Assembly (NCBI GenBank): GCA_003149835.1
Contig: QAMX01000003.1
Coordinates: forward strand, 1-26,584
Length of the DNA stretch: 26,584 bases
Source of the DNA: Clostridiales bacterium
GTDB taxonomy: Bacteria > Bacillota > Clostridia > Oscillospirales > QAMX01
Direction of reading: 5' to 3'
Positions within the stretch are counted from its first letter, which is position 1. Each line of letters begins with the position of its first letter. A model generated the notes under the pieces. The model had not been told where the DNA came from and did no database searches. It saw only the letters and a program-made list of their open reading frames with translations. Shown in pieces: positions 9,620 through 16,941 of this stretch. Position numbers and translations under genes: made by a program.

Positions 9620-9628
9620 GATTTATAC
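9599..9628 (-). promoter_or_regulatory. Sigma-G/F (forespore) promoter of spoVAC-spoVAD-spoVAE
   Basis: On the minus strand GTATA (9624-9628) and CATAATA (9599-9605) are separated by exactly 18 nt. This fits the Bacillus sigma-G consensus (GHATR, 18 nt, CATHHTA) at every position. The -10 lies wholly in the loop of the hydF terminator. The predicted start, near 9592, is in the 3' arm, so the forespore transcript lacks the 5' arm and escapes termination. Confidence 0.8.
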
Positions 9629-9660
9629 GGCGCTCTCGGCGGCAGGAGGTTTCCGTGCCG

Positions 9661-10869
9661 TCATCGGCCGTCCAAAAGCTTTAAAATTTCAGGAAACGGT
9701 TCGAGGCTGCGGCGGAGAATGCCGTGCATCTGCGCGATGGCGATGCCGTAATTGGTGACCGGCACGCCGCATTCGGCGGCGCGGCGGAGGCGGCTCTGCA
9801 TTTCCCTCTCGTTGAGCATACAGCCGCCGCAGTGGAGAATCAGCGCGTACTGCGACAGGTCCTCCGGAAATTCCGTCCCCGATGTGAAGCAAAATTCGGG
9901 GTTCCGGCCCGTATATTTCCGAATCCATGCCGGCAGCTTGACCGTCCCGATGTCCCCGCACTGGCGGTGGTGCGTACAGCCCTCGGAGATCAGCACCCTG
10001 TCGCCGTCTTTGAGGCGCGTTAGCTGCGCGACCCCGCGCACCAACTCCGGAAGATTGCCCTTATAGCGGGCAAAGAGAATGGAAAAAGAGGTCAGCAGAA
10101 CGTCCGCGGGCGTTTCCGCCGATACTTTTCCAAAGACCTGCGAATCGGTGACGACGAGCTTCGGCGGCGCGCCGAGCCGGGCCAGCGTATCGCTGAATTC
10201 GCTGTCGCGGCAGACGACCGCCGCGGCGCCGGCTTCGAGGATATCGCGGATCGTCTGCTGCTGCGGCAGAATCAGCCGCCCCTTCGGCGCCGCCGAATCG
10301 ATCGGCACGACGAGCACGGCGATCTCTCCCCCGCTCACCAGATCGGCGATGAGCCGCTTTTCGTTCCCGGCGCTCTTTGTCAGGCGCGCCAGCATTTCTT
10401 TCAACTCGCGGATATTTTGCCCTGTCGCCGCGCTCACATAGATCGAATTTTCCGTCGGCGGCGGGCAGTCGGCGAGCAGGTCGGCTTTGTTGTAGGCGAC
10501 GACATAGGGCAGATTTTTTTCGGAAAACAGCGCGATGAGCGCGCGGTCGCCGGCTTCGAGCCCTCTGGCGGCGTCCACCACGAGGACGGCGATATCCGTA
10601 TACTCCAACGCCTGCTTCGCCTTTTTGACGCGCAGCGCGCCGAGCGCGCCCTCGTCGTCCGTGCCCGGCGTGTCAACGATGACGACCGGGCCGAGCGGCA
10701 GAAGCTCCATCGATTTTTTCACGGGGTCGGTGGTCGTCCCCTTGACGTCGGAGACGACGGCGAGCTCCTGTCCGGTGACGGCGTTGACCACGCTGGACTT
10801 TCCCGCGTTTCTGAGCCCGAAAAAGCCGATATGCACGCGCTCCGCCGCCGGCGTGTCGTTCAGTCCCAT
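9661..10869 (-). CDS. hydF: [FeFe]-hydrogenase H-cluster maturation GTPase HydF
   Basis: HydF is the scaffold on which the 2Fe subcluster made by HydE and HydG is assembled before transfer to apo-hydrogenase. The 402-residue protein has an N-terminal Era/TrmE-like GTPase domain with P-loop GLRNAGKS (18-25), a DTPG switch motif and an NKAD base-recognition motif. A dimerisation domain follows, then the C-terminal [4Fe-4S] site with C298 in CTHH and C347/C350 in HCGGC. It is last in the operon, 24 nt after hydG. GGAAAGGAG precedes the ATG by about 11 nt. Confidence 0.96.
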   Translation of the reverse strand: MGLNDTPAAERVHIGFFGLRNAGKSSVVNAVTGQELAVVSDVKGTTTDPVKKSMELLPLGPVVIVDTPGTDDEGALGALRVKKAKQALEYTDIAVLVVDAARGLEAGDRALIALFSEKNLPYVVAYNKADLLADCPPPTENSIYVSAATGQNIRELKEMLARLTKSAGNEKRLIADLVSGGEIAVLVVPIDSAAPKGRLILPQQQTIRDILEAGAAAVVCRDSEFSDTLARLGAPPKLVVTDSQVFGKVSAETPADVLLTSFSILFARYKGNLPELVRGVAQLTRLKDGDRVLISEGCTHHRQCGDIGTVKLPAWIRKYTGRNPEFCFTSGTEFPEDLSQYALILHCGGCMLNEREMQSRLRRAAECGVPVTNYGIAIAQMHGILRRSLEPFPEILKLLDGR

Positions 10870-10893
10870 ACGTTCAAGCGCTCCTTTCCCAAG

Positions 10894-12342
10894 CTAAAAG
10901 CGGAAGTCGCGGCGGTTTGAGTTGCTGATGTCCGCGATGTTCTGCGCCGCGACGGCGCGCACCTTTTCCTTCGGGATCTTTTCAAGCTCTTTTTCGATCA
11001 GCGCAAAGCCGATTCGCTTTGTCTCCTCGGAGGCGTAATCGACCAGAAACTCCGCCAGCGTCATCAGCGCGTTCGGATGGCAGCAGTTGAGAATCTGCCC
11101 GCTTTTGCAGAGGCTCATAAAGCGGTCTCCGGTTCTTCCCTCGCGGTAGCACGCCGTGCAGAAGGAGGGGATGTGCCCGTTCTGCATCAGCCAGCGCACC
11201 ACCTCGTCCAGCGAGCGCTGGTCGGACACGTCGAACTGCTCGGTGTCGTGCGGCCGCTCCGCCTCGGTATAGCCGCCGACCGACGTGCGGGAGCCGCCGC
11301 TGACCTGCGAGATGCCGAGCCGCAGCAGCTTTGTGCGCACCTGCTCCGACTCTCTTGTGGAGATGATCATGCCGGTATAGGGGACGGCCAGACGGATACA
11401 GGCCGTAATTTTGGCAAAGATCTCGTCGGAGATGGAGTTGTCAAAAGCGGTCGGGTCGATGTCGTCGGCGCGCTTGATCCGCGGGACGCTGATGGTGTGC
11501 GGCCCGACGCCGTGAACCGCTTCCAGATGCTCCGCGTGCATGATCAGGCCTGCGAATTCGTATTTGTACAGCTCCAAGCCGAACAGCACGCCGAGGCCGA
11601 CGTCGTCTATGCCGCCCTCCATGGCCCGGTCCATGGCCTCGGTGTGATAGTCATAGTCGTGCTTCGGTCCGGTCGGGTGGAGTTCCAGATAGCTCTTTTT
11701 ATGATACGTCTCCTGAAACAGAATATACGTGCCGATCCCCGCTTCTTTCAGGCGGCGGTAATTTTCCACCGTTGTCGCGGCGATGTTGACGTTGACTCTG
11801 CGGATCGCGCCGTTTTTGTGATTGACGCTGTAAATGGTTTTGATGCATTCGAGGATATATTCGATCGGGTTGTTGACGGGGTCCTCGCCGGCTTCAATCG
11901 CCAGCCGCTTGTGGCCCATGTCCTGCAAGGCCACGACCTCCCGCCGCACCTCCTCCTGCGTCAGCTTTTTTCTGGCGATGTGCTTGTTTTTGAGGTGGTA
12001 AGGACAGTATACACAGCCGTTGACGCAGTAATTCGAGAGGTAGAGCGGCGCGAACATGACAATGCGGTTGCCATAAAACGCCAGCTTGATTTCCTCGGCG
12101 ATGCGGTAGATCTGCTCGATCTTTTCGGGGATGTCGCAGGCCAGCAGCACCGACGCCTCGCGGTGCGTCAGCCCGCTGCACGTCGCGCCGGCTTCCGTTT
12201 TCTTCGGCCGCGCTTTTTCAAGAATCGCGTCGATCAACGCCGTGTTGCGCTTGTTTTTTTCCGCGTATTCGAGTGTTTCGAGGATTTCTCCGTCGTTGAT
12301 AAATTCCTCTGCTTTCAGAGATTTCGGATTGTAGACCGCCAT
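10894..12342 (-). CDS. hydG: [FeFe]-hydrogenase maturation radical SAM tyrosine lyase HydG
   Basis: HydG cleaves L-tyrosine to p-cresol and a fragment that yields the CO and CN ligands of the H-cluster, delivered as an Fe-CO-CN-cysteine synthon. The 482-residue protein carries the radical-SAM CX3CX2C motif at C106, C110 and C113. It also has the HydG-specific C-terminal CX2CX22C motif at C395, C398 and C421, which binds the auxiliary cluster and separates it from ThiH. The gene lies 39 nt after hydE and 24 nt before hydF, on one transcript. AAAGG precedes the ATG at 12342. Confidence 0.97.
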   Translation of the reverse strand: MAVYNPKSLKAEEFINDGEILETLEYAEKNKRNTALIDAILEKARPKKTEAGATCSGLTHREASVLLACDIPEKIEQIYRIAEEIKLAFYGNRIVMFAPLYLSNYCVNGCVYCPYHLKNKHIARKKLTQEEVRREVVALQDMGHKRLAIEAGEDPVNNPIEYILECIKTIYSVNHKNGAIRRVNVNIAATTVENYRRLKEAGIGTYILFQETYHKKSYLELHPTGPKHDYDYHTEAMDRAMEGGIDDVGLGVLFGLELYKYEFAGLIMHAEHLEAVHGVGPHTISVPRIKRADDIDPTAFDNSISDEIFAKITACIRLAVPYTGMIISTRESEQVRTKLLRLGISQVSGGSRTSVGGYTEAERPHDTEQFDVSDQRSLDEVVRWLMQNGHIPSFCTACYREGRTGDRFMSLCKSGQILNCCHPNALMTLAEFLVDYASEETKRIGFALIEKELEKIPKEKVRAVAAQNIADISNSNRRDFRF

Positions 12343-12381
12343 TTGAACCTTTCCTTTCTTCTGGTCAGAAACTCTTCCCGT

Positions 12382-13443
12382 TTAGATGTTTGAATCCCTT
12401 TTGACGTCGCCGCGGTCCGTCACAAGCTCATAGCCGATCGCGCGCATCCGCGCCGCAAGGCTGTCCCTCTGCTGCGCCGATTCGCTGCCGTCCGAGAGCT
12501 TGCCGTCGTACAGCTCATATTTCCGCCGCACCGCCGCGGGCGACAGGTTCGGCATTACGACGTTTGCGCCCGCCAGAATTCCCTTTTCGCGCCCGTCGGC
12601 TTCCATTGTCCCCAGCGCCGTGGTGGCCGGGAGCAAAACCCACGGGAGGATCAGGCGTATGACGGACAGGAGATAACAGGTCAGCTCCACGCTGCCCGCC
12701 GGTTCGCCGCGGAACGGCGTCTCCCGGTGCGGGATAAACGGCCCGATGCCGCACATGTCGGGCTGAAACGTCTCGATCCATTTCAAGTCCTTTGCGAGCG
12801 CCGCCGCGGTCTGCCCCGGAGAGCCGACCATAAAGCCGCAGCCCGTCTGATAGCCGATCTCCCGCAAGTCGGACAGACACCGCATCCGCCGCTCAAACGA
12901 CATTTCCGGCGGGTGAAGCGACCGGTAATGCGCCTCGTCGGCGGTTTCATGGCGCAGCAGATAGCGGTCCGCGCCCGCGTCAAAGAGCCGCTGATAGCTC
13001 TCCCGGCTCCGCTCGCCCAGCGAAAGCGTGACGGCGCAGTCGGGATGCCGCAGCTTGACGCGGCGGACTATGCCGCACACAACCTCGTCGGTAAAGAACG
13101 GGTCCTCGCCGCCCTGCATGACAAAGGTGCGGAAGCCAAGGGCATAGCCCTCGTCGCAGCAGGCAGCGATCTGTTCGGCGCTGAGCCTGTACCGCTCGCA
13201 CGCGCGGTTGCTTCTGCGGATGCCGCAGTACAGACAGTCGTTTCGGCAGATGTTTGAGATCTCAATCAGTCCGCGGACAAAGACGGAACGGCCGTAAACC
13301 CGTTGCCGCTGCGCCGCCGCCTTTGCGGCCAGATAGGCGGCCGCTTCCCCGGTGCGCCCTTCGATCAGGGCTTCATATTCGCCGAGCGCCAGCGAGCGAC
13401 GCTCTTCAAGCGTGTCGATCAGCGAAAACAGCTCGTTTTTCAT
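12382..13443 (-). CDS. hydE: [FeFe]-hydrogenase maturation radical SAM enzyme HydE
   Basis: HydE is a BioB-like radical SAM enzyme that processes the HydG-derived organometallic synthon on the way to the 2Fe subcluster. The 353-residue protein has the CX3CX2C motif at C66, C70 and C73, then GYALGFRTFVMQGGEDPFF and a TIM-barrel body with the MVGSPGQT segment. Its length is normal for HydE. The start codon overlaps the stop of the upstream TM1266-family gene by 4 nt (ATGA), so translation is probably coupled. The order regulator-hydE-hydG-hydF is compact, but no hydrogenase catalytic subunit is present in the window. Confidence 0.96.
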   Translation of the reverse strand: MKNELFSLIDTLEERRSLALGEYEALIEGRTGEAAAYLAAKAAAQRQRVYGRSVFVRGLIEISNICRNDCLYCGIRRSNRACERYRLSAEQIAACCDEGYALGFRTFVMQGGEDPFFTDEVVCGIVRRVKLRHPDCAVTLSLGERSRESYQRLFDAGADRYLLRHETADEAHYRSLHPPEMSFERRMRCLSDLREIGYQTGCGFMVGSPGQTAAALAKDLKWIETFQPDMCGIGPFIPHRETPFRGEPAGSVELTCYLLSVIRLILPWVLLPATTALGTMEADGREKGILAGANVVMPNLSPAAVRRKYELYDGKLSDGSESAQQRDSLAARMRAIGYELVTDRGDVKRDSNI

Positions 13444-13697
13444 GAGAAAATCTTGTTGGAATACGCCGTTTTGACGCTGACGCCGGCAATCTTCCCGATC
13501 TTTCCCGCCATGGCCGAGATCGTGTCCTGCGGCGCGTCCACGGCGACGCTGATGATATTGATCTTTTTCTCCCGATACGGAATCCCCATCCTGCCGACGA
13601 TCGAGCTTCCGTACTCATGCAGAACCGCGTTCAGCGGTTCGACCGCGTCCATATGCTCGACAATGATCCCCATAACCGCCACGCGCGTCTCCATCAT
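13440..13697 (-). CDS. TM1266-family iron-only hydrogenase system regulator
   Basis: This 85-residue protein has an ACT/NikR-C-like ferredoxin fold, with the pattern RVAVMGIIVEHMDAVEPLNAVLHEYG followed by GRMGIPYREKKINIISVAVDAPQDTISAMAGKIGKI. The family is named from its linkage to hydE/hydG/hydF; small-ligand sensing is inferred from the fold, and no DNA-binding domain is visible. It is the promoter-proximal gene. Its ATG at 13697 follows AGGAGG with about 6 nt spacing, and its stop overlaps hydE. Its position just after an attenuator-like leader makes it the first product made when the operon is switched on. Confidence 0.88.
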   Translation of the reverse strand: MMETRVAVMGIIVEHMDAVEPLNAVLHEYGSSIVGRMGIPYREKKINIISVAVDAPQDTISAMAGKIGKIAGVSVKTAYSNKIFS

Positions 13698-13710
13698 GCG
13701 AGACCTCCTA

Positions 13711-13861
13711 CAAAAACCAAAAATTGCCGCCCTCCGTGAAAGAGGCGCGGCAATATACCCCGTATCATGCTCTCCATTTTACGAGATAAAGCGGCCGCCT
13801 TTCACCCGGATGGAAGGAAATTCCATCTTCATGTCAGGGGGTATCTGAGCTTGCAAAACTG
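13711..13861 (-). promoter_or_regulatory. Attenuator-like structured leader of the hyd maturation operon
   Basis: Between the promoter and the first ribosome site the leader RNA can form several elements: a 7-bp closing helix (13838-13844 with 13755-13761), an internal hairpin (13821-13827 with 13809-13815), and a terminator-like hairpin (13747-13754 with 13723-13730, plus three inner pairs) followed by TTTTGGTTTTTG. A segment inside the closed domain (13794-13805) is complementary to the terminator's 5' arm and loop (7 bp at 13736-13742 and 5 bp at 13747-13751), so it could act as antiterminator. A 17-codon open frame (13779-13832) also lies here but lacks a ribosome site. It matches no riboswitch class I recognise. 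Confidence 0.5.
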
Positions 13862-13868
13862 CATATAC

Positions 13869-13897
13869 AGTATACGCCCCGGCCGCAGAAAAGTCAA
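13869..13897 (-). promoter_or_regulatory. Sigma-A promoter of the hyd maturation operon
   Basis: On the minus strand TTGACT (13892-13897) and TATACT (13869-13874) are separated by 17 nt. Transcription should start near 13862, giving a leader of about 165 nt. It lies directly after the terminator of the upstream gene. Confidence 0.88.
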
Positions 13898-13934
13898 CCC
13901 CGCCGCCGGCCTTTTCAAGCTTTTTCCCGGCCTG

Positions 13935-13979
13935 AAAACAAAAAAAGACGCCGGAATTTTCCAAATTCCGGCGTCTTTT
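13935..13979 (-). terminator. Intrinsic terminator of the CHR-GGT operon
   Basis: A 17-bp perfect stem (13963-13979 with 13943-13959) with a 3-nt loop is followed on the minus strand by a T-rich tract (seven Ts, G, four Ts). It begins 16 nt after the gamma-glutamyltransferase stop codon. Confidence 0.95.
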
Positions 13980-13994
13980 CCGGTAAAAGCAGCG

Positions 13995-15602
13995 TTACCA
14001 GACGGCGACCTGCCCGTCGCAGCGGGGCTCGGTCGCGCCGGCGAGCGTGCCGTGCTCGGTGTTCCAGATGATTTCGCCGCGGCCCATAAAGCTCCCGCTT
14101 TTTAGAATCTCGACCTCGTGGCCGCGCGCGCGGAGGCCGGCGGCGATGCCGGGGGCCATCGCTTCCTCCAACTGAATTTTCAAGCCGCCCGCCCACTGAA
14201 AGCGGGGCGCGTCCAGGCATTCCTGCGGGTTCATGCCGTAATCGATGGCGTTGACGAGCACCTGCAAATGCCCCTGCGGCTGCATAAAGCCGCCCATGAC
14301 GCCGAAGGGGCCGACCGCCTTGCCGTCCTTGCACAAAAAGCCGGGGATAATGGTATGATACGCCTTCTTGCCCGGCGCGTAGCAGTTGTCCGACGCCGGA
14401 TCAAACGAGAAGCCGCAGCCGCGGTCCTGCAAGGAGATGCCAGTGCCCGGGATGACGATGCCGGAGCCGAAGTTTTTGTAGTTGCTCTGGATATAGGAGA
14501 CCATGTTGCCCTCTCCGTCGGCCGTGCAGAGATAAACGGTGTCGCCGCAGCGCGGGTCGCCCGCATACGGCTGAATCGCCTCTTCGCCGATCAGAGCGCG
14601 GCGGCGGGCGGCGTAACCGGCCGAAAGGAGCTGCCCGACCGTGGTCTTCATCGCGGCGGGGTCGGCGACGTAGGTTCTCGCGTCGATAAAGGCGAGTTTC
14701 AGGGCCTCAATGAGCTTGTGATAGGTTTCGGGGTTCTCCTTTTCCGCAGGCAGTTCCATGCCCGACAGGATGTTGAGCGCCATCAGCACGGTGATGCCGT
14801 GGCCGTTGGGCGGCATTTCATAGACGTCATAGCCGCGGTAGTTCGCCGTGATCGGCTCGACCCATTCGGGGTGATAGCCGGTGAAGTCCTCCTCGCAGAG
14901 CCAGCCGCCCGTCTCGTCGGAAAAGGCGACGATTTTGCGCATCAGCTCGCCGCGGTAGTAGCTCTCCGCGCCCGTCGCGGCGATTTCGCGCAGGGTTCTC
15001 GCCATGTCGGCGCTGGCCCAGATCTCGCCGGCCGCCGGCGCGCGCCCCTTGGGCGCGAACGTGGCAAACCACGAGTCGAACAGCGGGTTTGCCAGCCTGG
15101 TATAGAGCGCGAAGGCCTTGCCCCAGTTGGCGGCGATGGTCGGGGAGACGGGATAGCCCGTTTCGGCGTAGGAGGCGGCGGGCTCCAAAGCGTCGGTCAA
15201 GGGCAGGCGGCCGAAGCGTTTCGACAGCTCGGCCCAGCCGCCCGGCGCGCCGGGGACCATGACGGGCTCCCAGCCCTCGGCGGGCATCTCGGTATAGCCC
15301 TTGGCCAAAAGCTGTTCCAGCGTCAGGTTTTTCGGCGAATAGCCGCTGGCGTTGAGGCCGTAAAGCCTGCCGCCGTGCCAGACCAGGGCGAAGGCGTCGC
15401 TTCCGAGGCCGTTGGAGTTCGGTTCTAAAACGGTGAGGGCCGCGGCGGCTGCGACGGCCGCGTCAACGGCGTTGCCTCCCTTTTGCAGGACGGAGAGGCC
15501 GGCCTGGGCGGCCAGCGGCGTCGAGGTGCAGACCATGCCGCGCGCGCCGTAGACGACGTTGCGGCGGGACGGATACGCATAGCGGTGCGGGTCAAAACGC
15601 AT
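13995..15602 (-). CDS. Gamma-glutamyltransferase-like Ntn hydrolase (cytoplasmic, YwrD-like)
   Basis: Members of this family are autoprocessing Ntn hydrolases that cleave gamma-glutamyl amides or related acyl groups. The 535-residue protein shows the large-subunit pattern (ARGMVCTSTPLAAQAGLSVLQKGGNAVDAAVA, continuing to EPNSNGLGSDAF). The expected autocleavage site is before Thr355 in GDTVYLCTADGEGNMVSYIQS, followed by the small-subunit GVMGGFMQPQGHLQV segment. There is no signal peptide, unlike secreted glutathione-degrading GGTs, so it is probably cytoplasmic. AGGAGG precedes the ATG by 8 nt and overlaps the end of the CHR transporter operon (13-nt gap). The CHR-pair plus GGT arrangement recalls ywrA-ywrB-ywrD of Bacillus subtilis. 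The natural substrate is unknown. Confidence 0.88.
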   Translation of the reverse strand: MRFDPHRYAYPSRRNVVYGARGMVCTSTPLAAQAGLSVLQKGGNAVDAAVAAAAALTVLEPNSNGLGSDAFALVWHGGRLYGLNASGYSPKNLTLEQLLAKGYTEMPAEGWEPVMVPGAPGGWAELSKRFGRLPLTDALEPAASYAETGYPVSPTIAANWGKAFALYTRLANPLFDSWFATFAPKGRAPAAGEIWASADMARTLREIAATGAESYYRGELMRKIVAFSDETGGWLCEEDFTGYHPEWVEPITANYRGYDVYEMPPNGHGITVLMALNILSGMELPAEKENPETYHKLIEALKLAFIDARTYVADPAAMKTTVGQLLSAGYAARRRALIGEEAIQPYAGDPRCGDTVYLCTADGEGNMVSYIQSNYKNFGSGIVIPGTGISLQDRGCGFSFDPASDNCYAPGKKAYHTIIPGFLCKDGKAVGPFGVMGGFMQPQGHLQVLVNAIDYGMNPQECLDAPRFQWAGGLKIQLEEAMAPGIAAGLRARGHEVEILKSGSFMGRGEIIWNTEHGTLAGATEPRCDGQVAVW

Positions 15603-15615
15603 GGCGGTTTCCTCC

Positions 15616-16179
15616 TTACATCAGTTCGCCGACGACAATGCCGATCAAAGCGCCGGCGGCGATAAAGACCACCGGGTGCAGCTTTTTATACCTACGGATG
15701 AAAAAGAGCGCAATGCCGAAGATCACAAAGGCGGGGATGTTGACGATATTGAAAAAGCCCTTCGCGGAAAAATCGAACATGGAAACGCTGACGATGCCCC
15801 AGCAGGCGTTGGCAATCAGCCCGCAGACGGCGGGGCGCAGGCCGTAAAACGCCGAGTTGACCAAGGGGTTTTCGCGGAATTTTTGCAAAGCGCGCGCGAC
15901 AAGGAGGGCGATGACGCACGAGGGCAGCACCATCGCCACAGAGGCGACGAGCGCCCCGGGGACGCCGCGCAGCGTAAAGCCCACATAGGTGGCCATGTTG
16001 ATCCCGATCGGCCCCGGCGTCGACTCCGAAACGGCGACCATGTCGATGAGCTGGGCGTGGGTATACCAGCCGGTGCGCGTCGCGATATCGTAGAGAAAGG
16101 GCAGGGCGGCCAGCCCGCCGCCGACGGTGAAAAGGCCGGTTTTAAAAAACTCCCAGAAAAGCTGTAAGTAAAAGATCAT
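15616..16179 (-). CDS. Chromate-type (CHR) transporter, second half-size subunit
   Basis: This 187-residue membrane protein is one half of a two-gene CHR transporter. The N-terminus reads FYLQLFWEFFKTGLFTVGGGLAALPFLYD, with the CHR hallmark FxxGxFTxGGG, followed by VSESTPGPIGINMATYVG and several hydrophobic segments. Short CHR proteins work as antiparallel pairs. I chose the ATG at 16179 because it overlaps the upstream CHR stop by 4 nt and follows GGGAGG; the longer open frame back to 16566 only reads through the first gene in another frame. Family members export chromate in some bacteria, but the substrate of clostridial short CHR pairs is unproven. Confidence 0.92.
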   Translation of the reverse strand: MIFYLQLFWEFFKTGLFTVGGGLAALPFLYDIATRTGWYTHAQLIDMVAVSESTPGPIGINMATYVGFTLRGVPGALVASVAMVLPSCVIALLVARALQKFRENPLVNSAFYGLRPAVCGLIANACWGIVSVSMFDFSAKGFFNIVNIPAFVIFGIALFFIRRYKKLHPVVFIAAGALIGIVVGELM

Positions 16180-16724
16180 TTGCCCTTCCTCCCTTTGCGG
16201 ATTCGGCTGACGATCAGGCCGCACAGCGCCGCGCCGACGACATACCAGATGGGGGACAGCGGCAGCAGCGTCGCGCACAGAAAGACGGCGACAAAGATCG
16301 CGGCCGTCACCTTGTCGATCACGCCGGTTTTCAGCATGTTGATGATCACGCTGACAATGAGCGCCGCGACCACGACGCGGATGCCCCAAAACGCGTTCTG
16401 CACGATGGCGAGATGGGAGAAATTTTTCAAAAAAGCGGCGATGATCATAATGATCAGAATCGAGGGAGAGATCACGCCGATGGCGGCCGTCACGGCGCCT
16501 GAAACGCCTCTGGCCTTGTTGCCCACCATGATCGCCATGTTGCTGGCGATGATGCCGGGGATGCACTGGCTGACGGCAAAAAAGTCCAACAGCTCCTCTT
16601 TTGTCAGCCAGTGATAGCGGTCGATGGCTTCCTTTTCCAGCATGGGGATGATGGAATAGCCGCCGCCAAAGGTCAGCGCCCCGACGCGGAAAAAGGCGCA
16701 GTAAATCCGCAGTAATGCCCGCAA
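16176..16724 (-). CDS. Chromate-type (CHR) transporter, first half-size subunit
   Basis: The protein has the CHR pattern RALLRIYCAFFRVGALTFGGG, followed by YSIIPMLEKEAIDRYHWLTKEELLDFFAVSQCIPGIIASN, and about six hydrophobic segments. I place the start at TTG 16724 (182 residues): AGAGG lies 8 nt upstream, and this gives the usual short CHR N-terminus. An in-frame GTG at 16733 is possible. The longer frame starting at ATG 16784 is unlikely because that ATG overlaps the promoter's TATAAT (16783-16788), so the mRNA would begin inside it. The stop overlaps the next CHR gene by 4 nt, so the halves are made together. Confidence 0.88.
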   Translation of the reverse strand: MRALLRIYCAFFRVGALTFGGGYSIIPMLEKEAIDRYHWLTKEELLDFFAVSQCIPGIIASNMAIMVGNKARGVSGAVTAAIGVISPSILIIMIIAAFLKNFSHLAIVQNAFWGIRVVVAALIVSVIINMLKTGVIDKVTAAIFVAVFLCATLLPLSPIWYVVGAALCGLIVSRIRKGRKGK

Positions 16725-16782
16725 AGAAAACACCTCTCTGTTATCGAACCGCCGTTTCAGGCGGCTCTGTTTCCGTCTGAAC

Positions 16783-16811
16783 ATTATATCATAACCGCCG
16801 GCAAATGAAAA
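16783..16811 (-). promoter_or_regulatory. Sigma-A promoter of the CHR-CHR-GGT operon
   Basis: On the minus strand TTTTCA (16806-16811) and a perfect TATAAT (16783-16788) are 17 nt apart. Transcription should start near 16776, leaving a leader of about 50 nt before the proposed TTG start. The leader holds a small CCGCC/GGCGG hairpin. Confidence 0.75.
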
Positions 16812-16863
16812 GGGCTTCGGGCGGCCGGAAAAGAAATTCCGCCTGCGCGAAAAAAGGCTGAAT

Positions 16864-16914
16864 GAAAAAAAAGGGCGCGGAAAGCAAACGGAAAAATGTT
16901 TCTCCCCGCGCGCC
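16864..16914 (-). terminator. Intrinsic terminator after the alpha/beta hydrolase gene
   Basis: GGCGCG pairs with CGCGCC (16909-16914 with 16874-16879). The stem continues imperfectly through purine-pyrimidine stretches and is followed on the minus strand by eight Ts. It lies about 30 nt past the hydrolase stop. Confidence 0.75.
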
Positions 16915-16941
16915 GTTTTCTTTTCATATGGCTCCGCCGCG

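Noticed and set aside
13779..13832. 17-codon leader peptide in the hyd operon leader
   Set aside because: It lacks a ribosome site and has no run of one amino acid of the kind used in classical leader-peptide attenuation; recorded only as an alternative to the RNA-structure model.
16180..16566. N-terminal extension of the second CHR gene
   Set aside because: It is only an out-of-frame reading of the first CHR gene; ATG 16179 overlaps that gene's stop and has a strong ribosome site.
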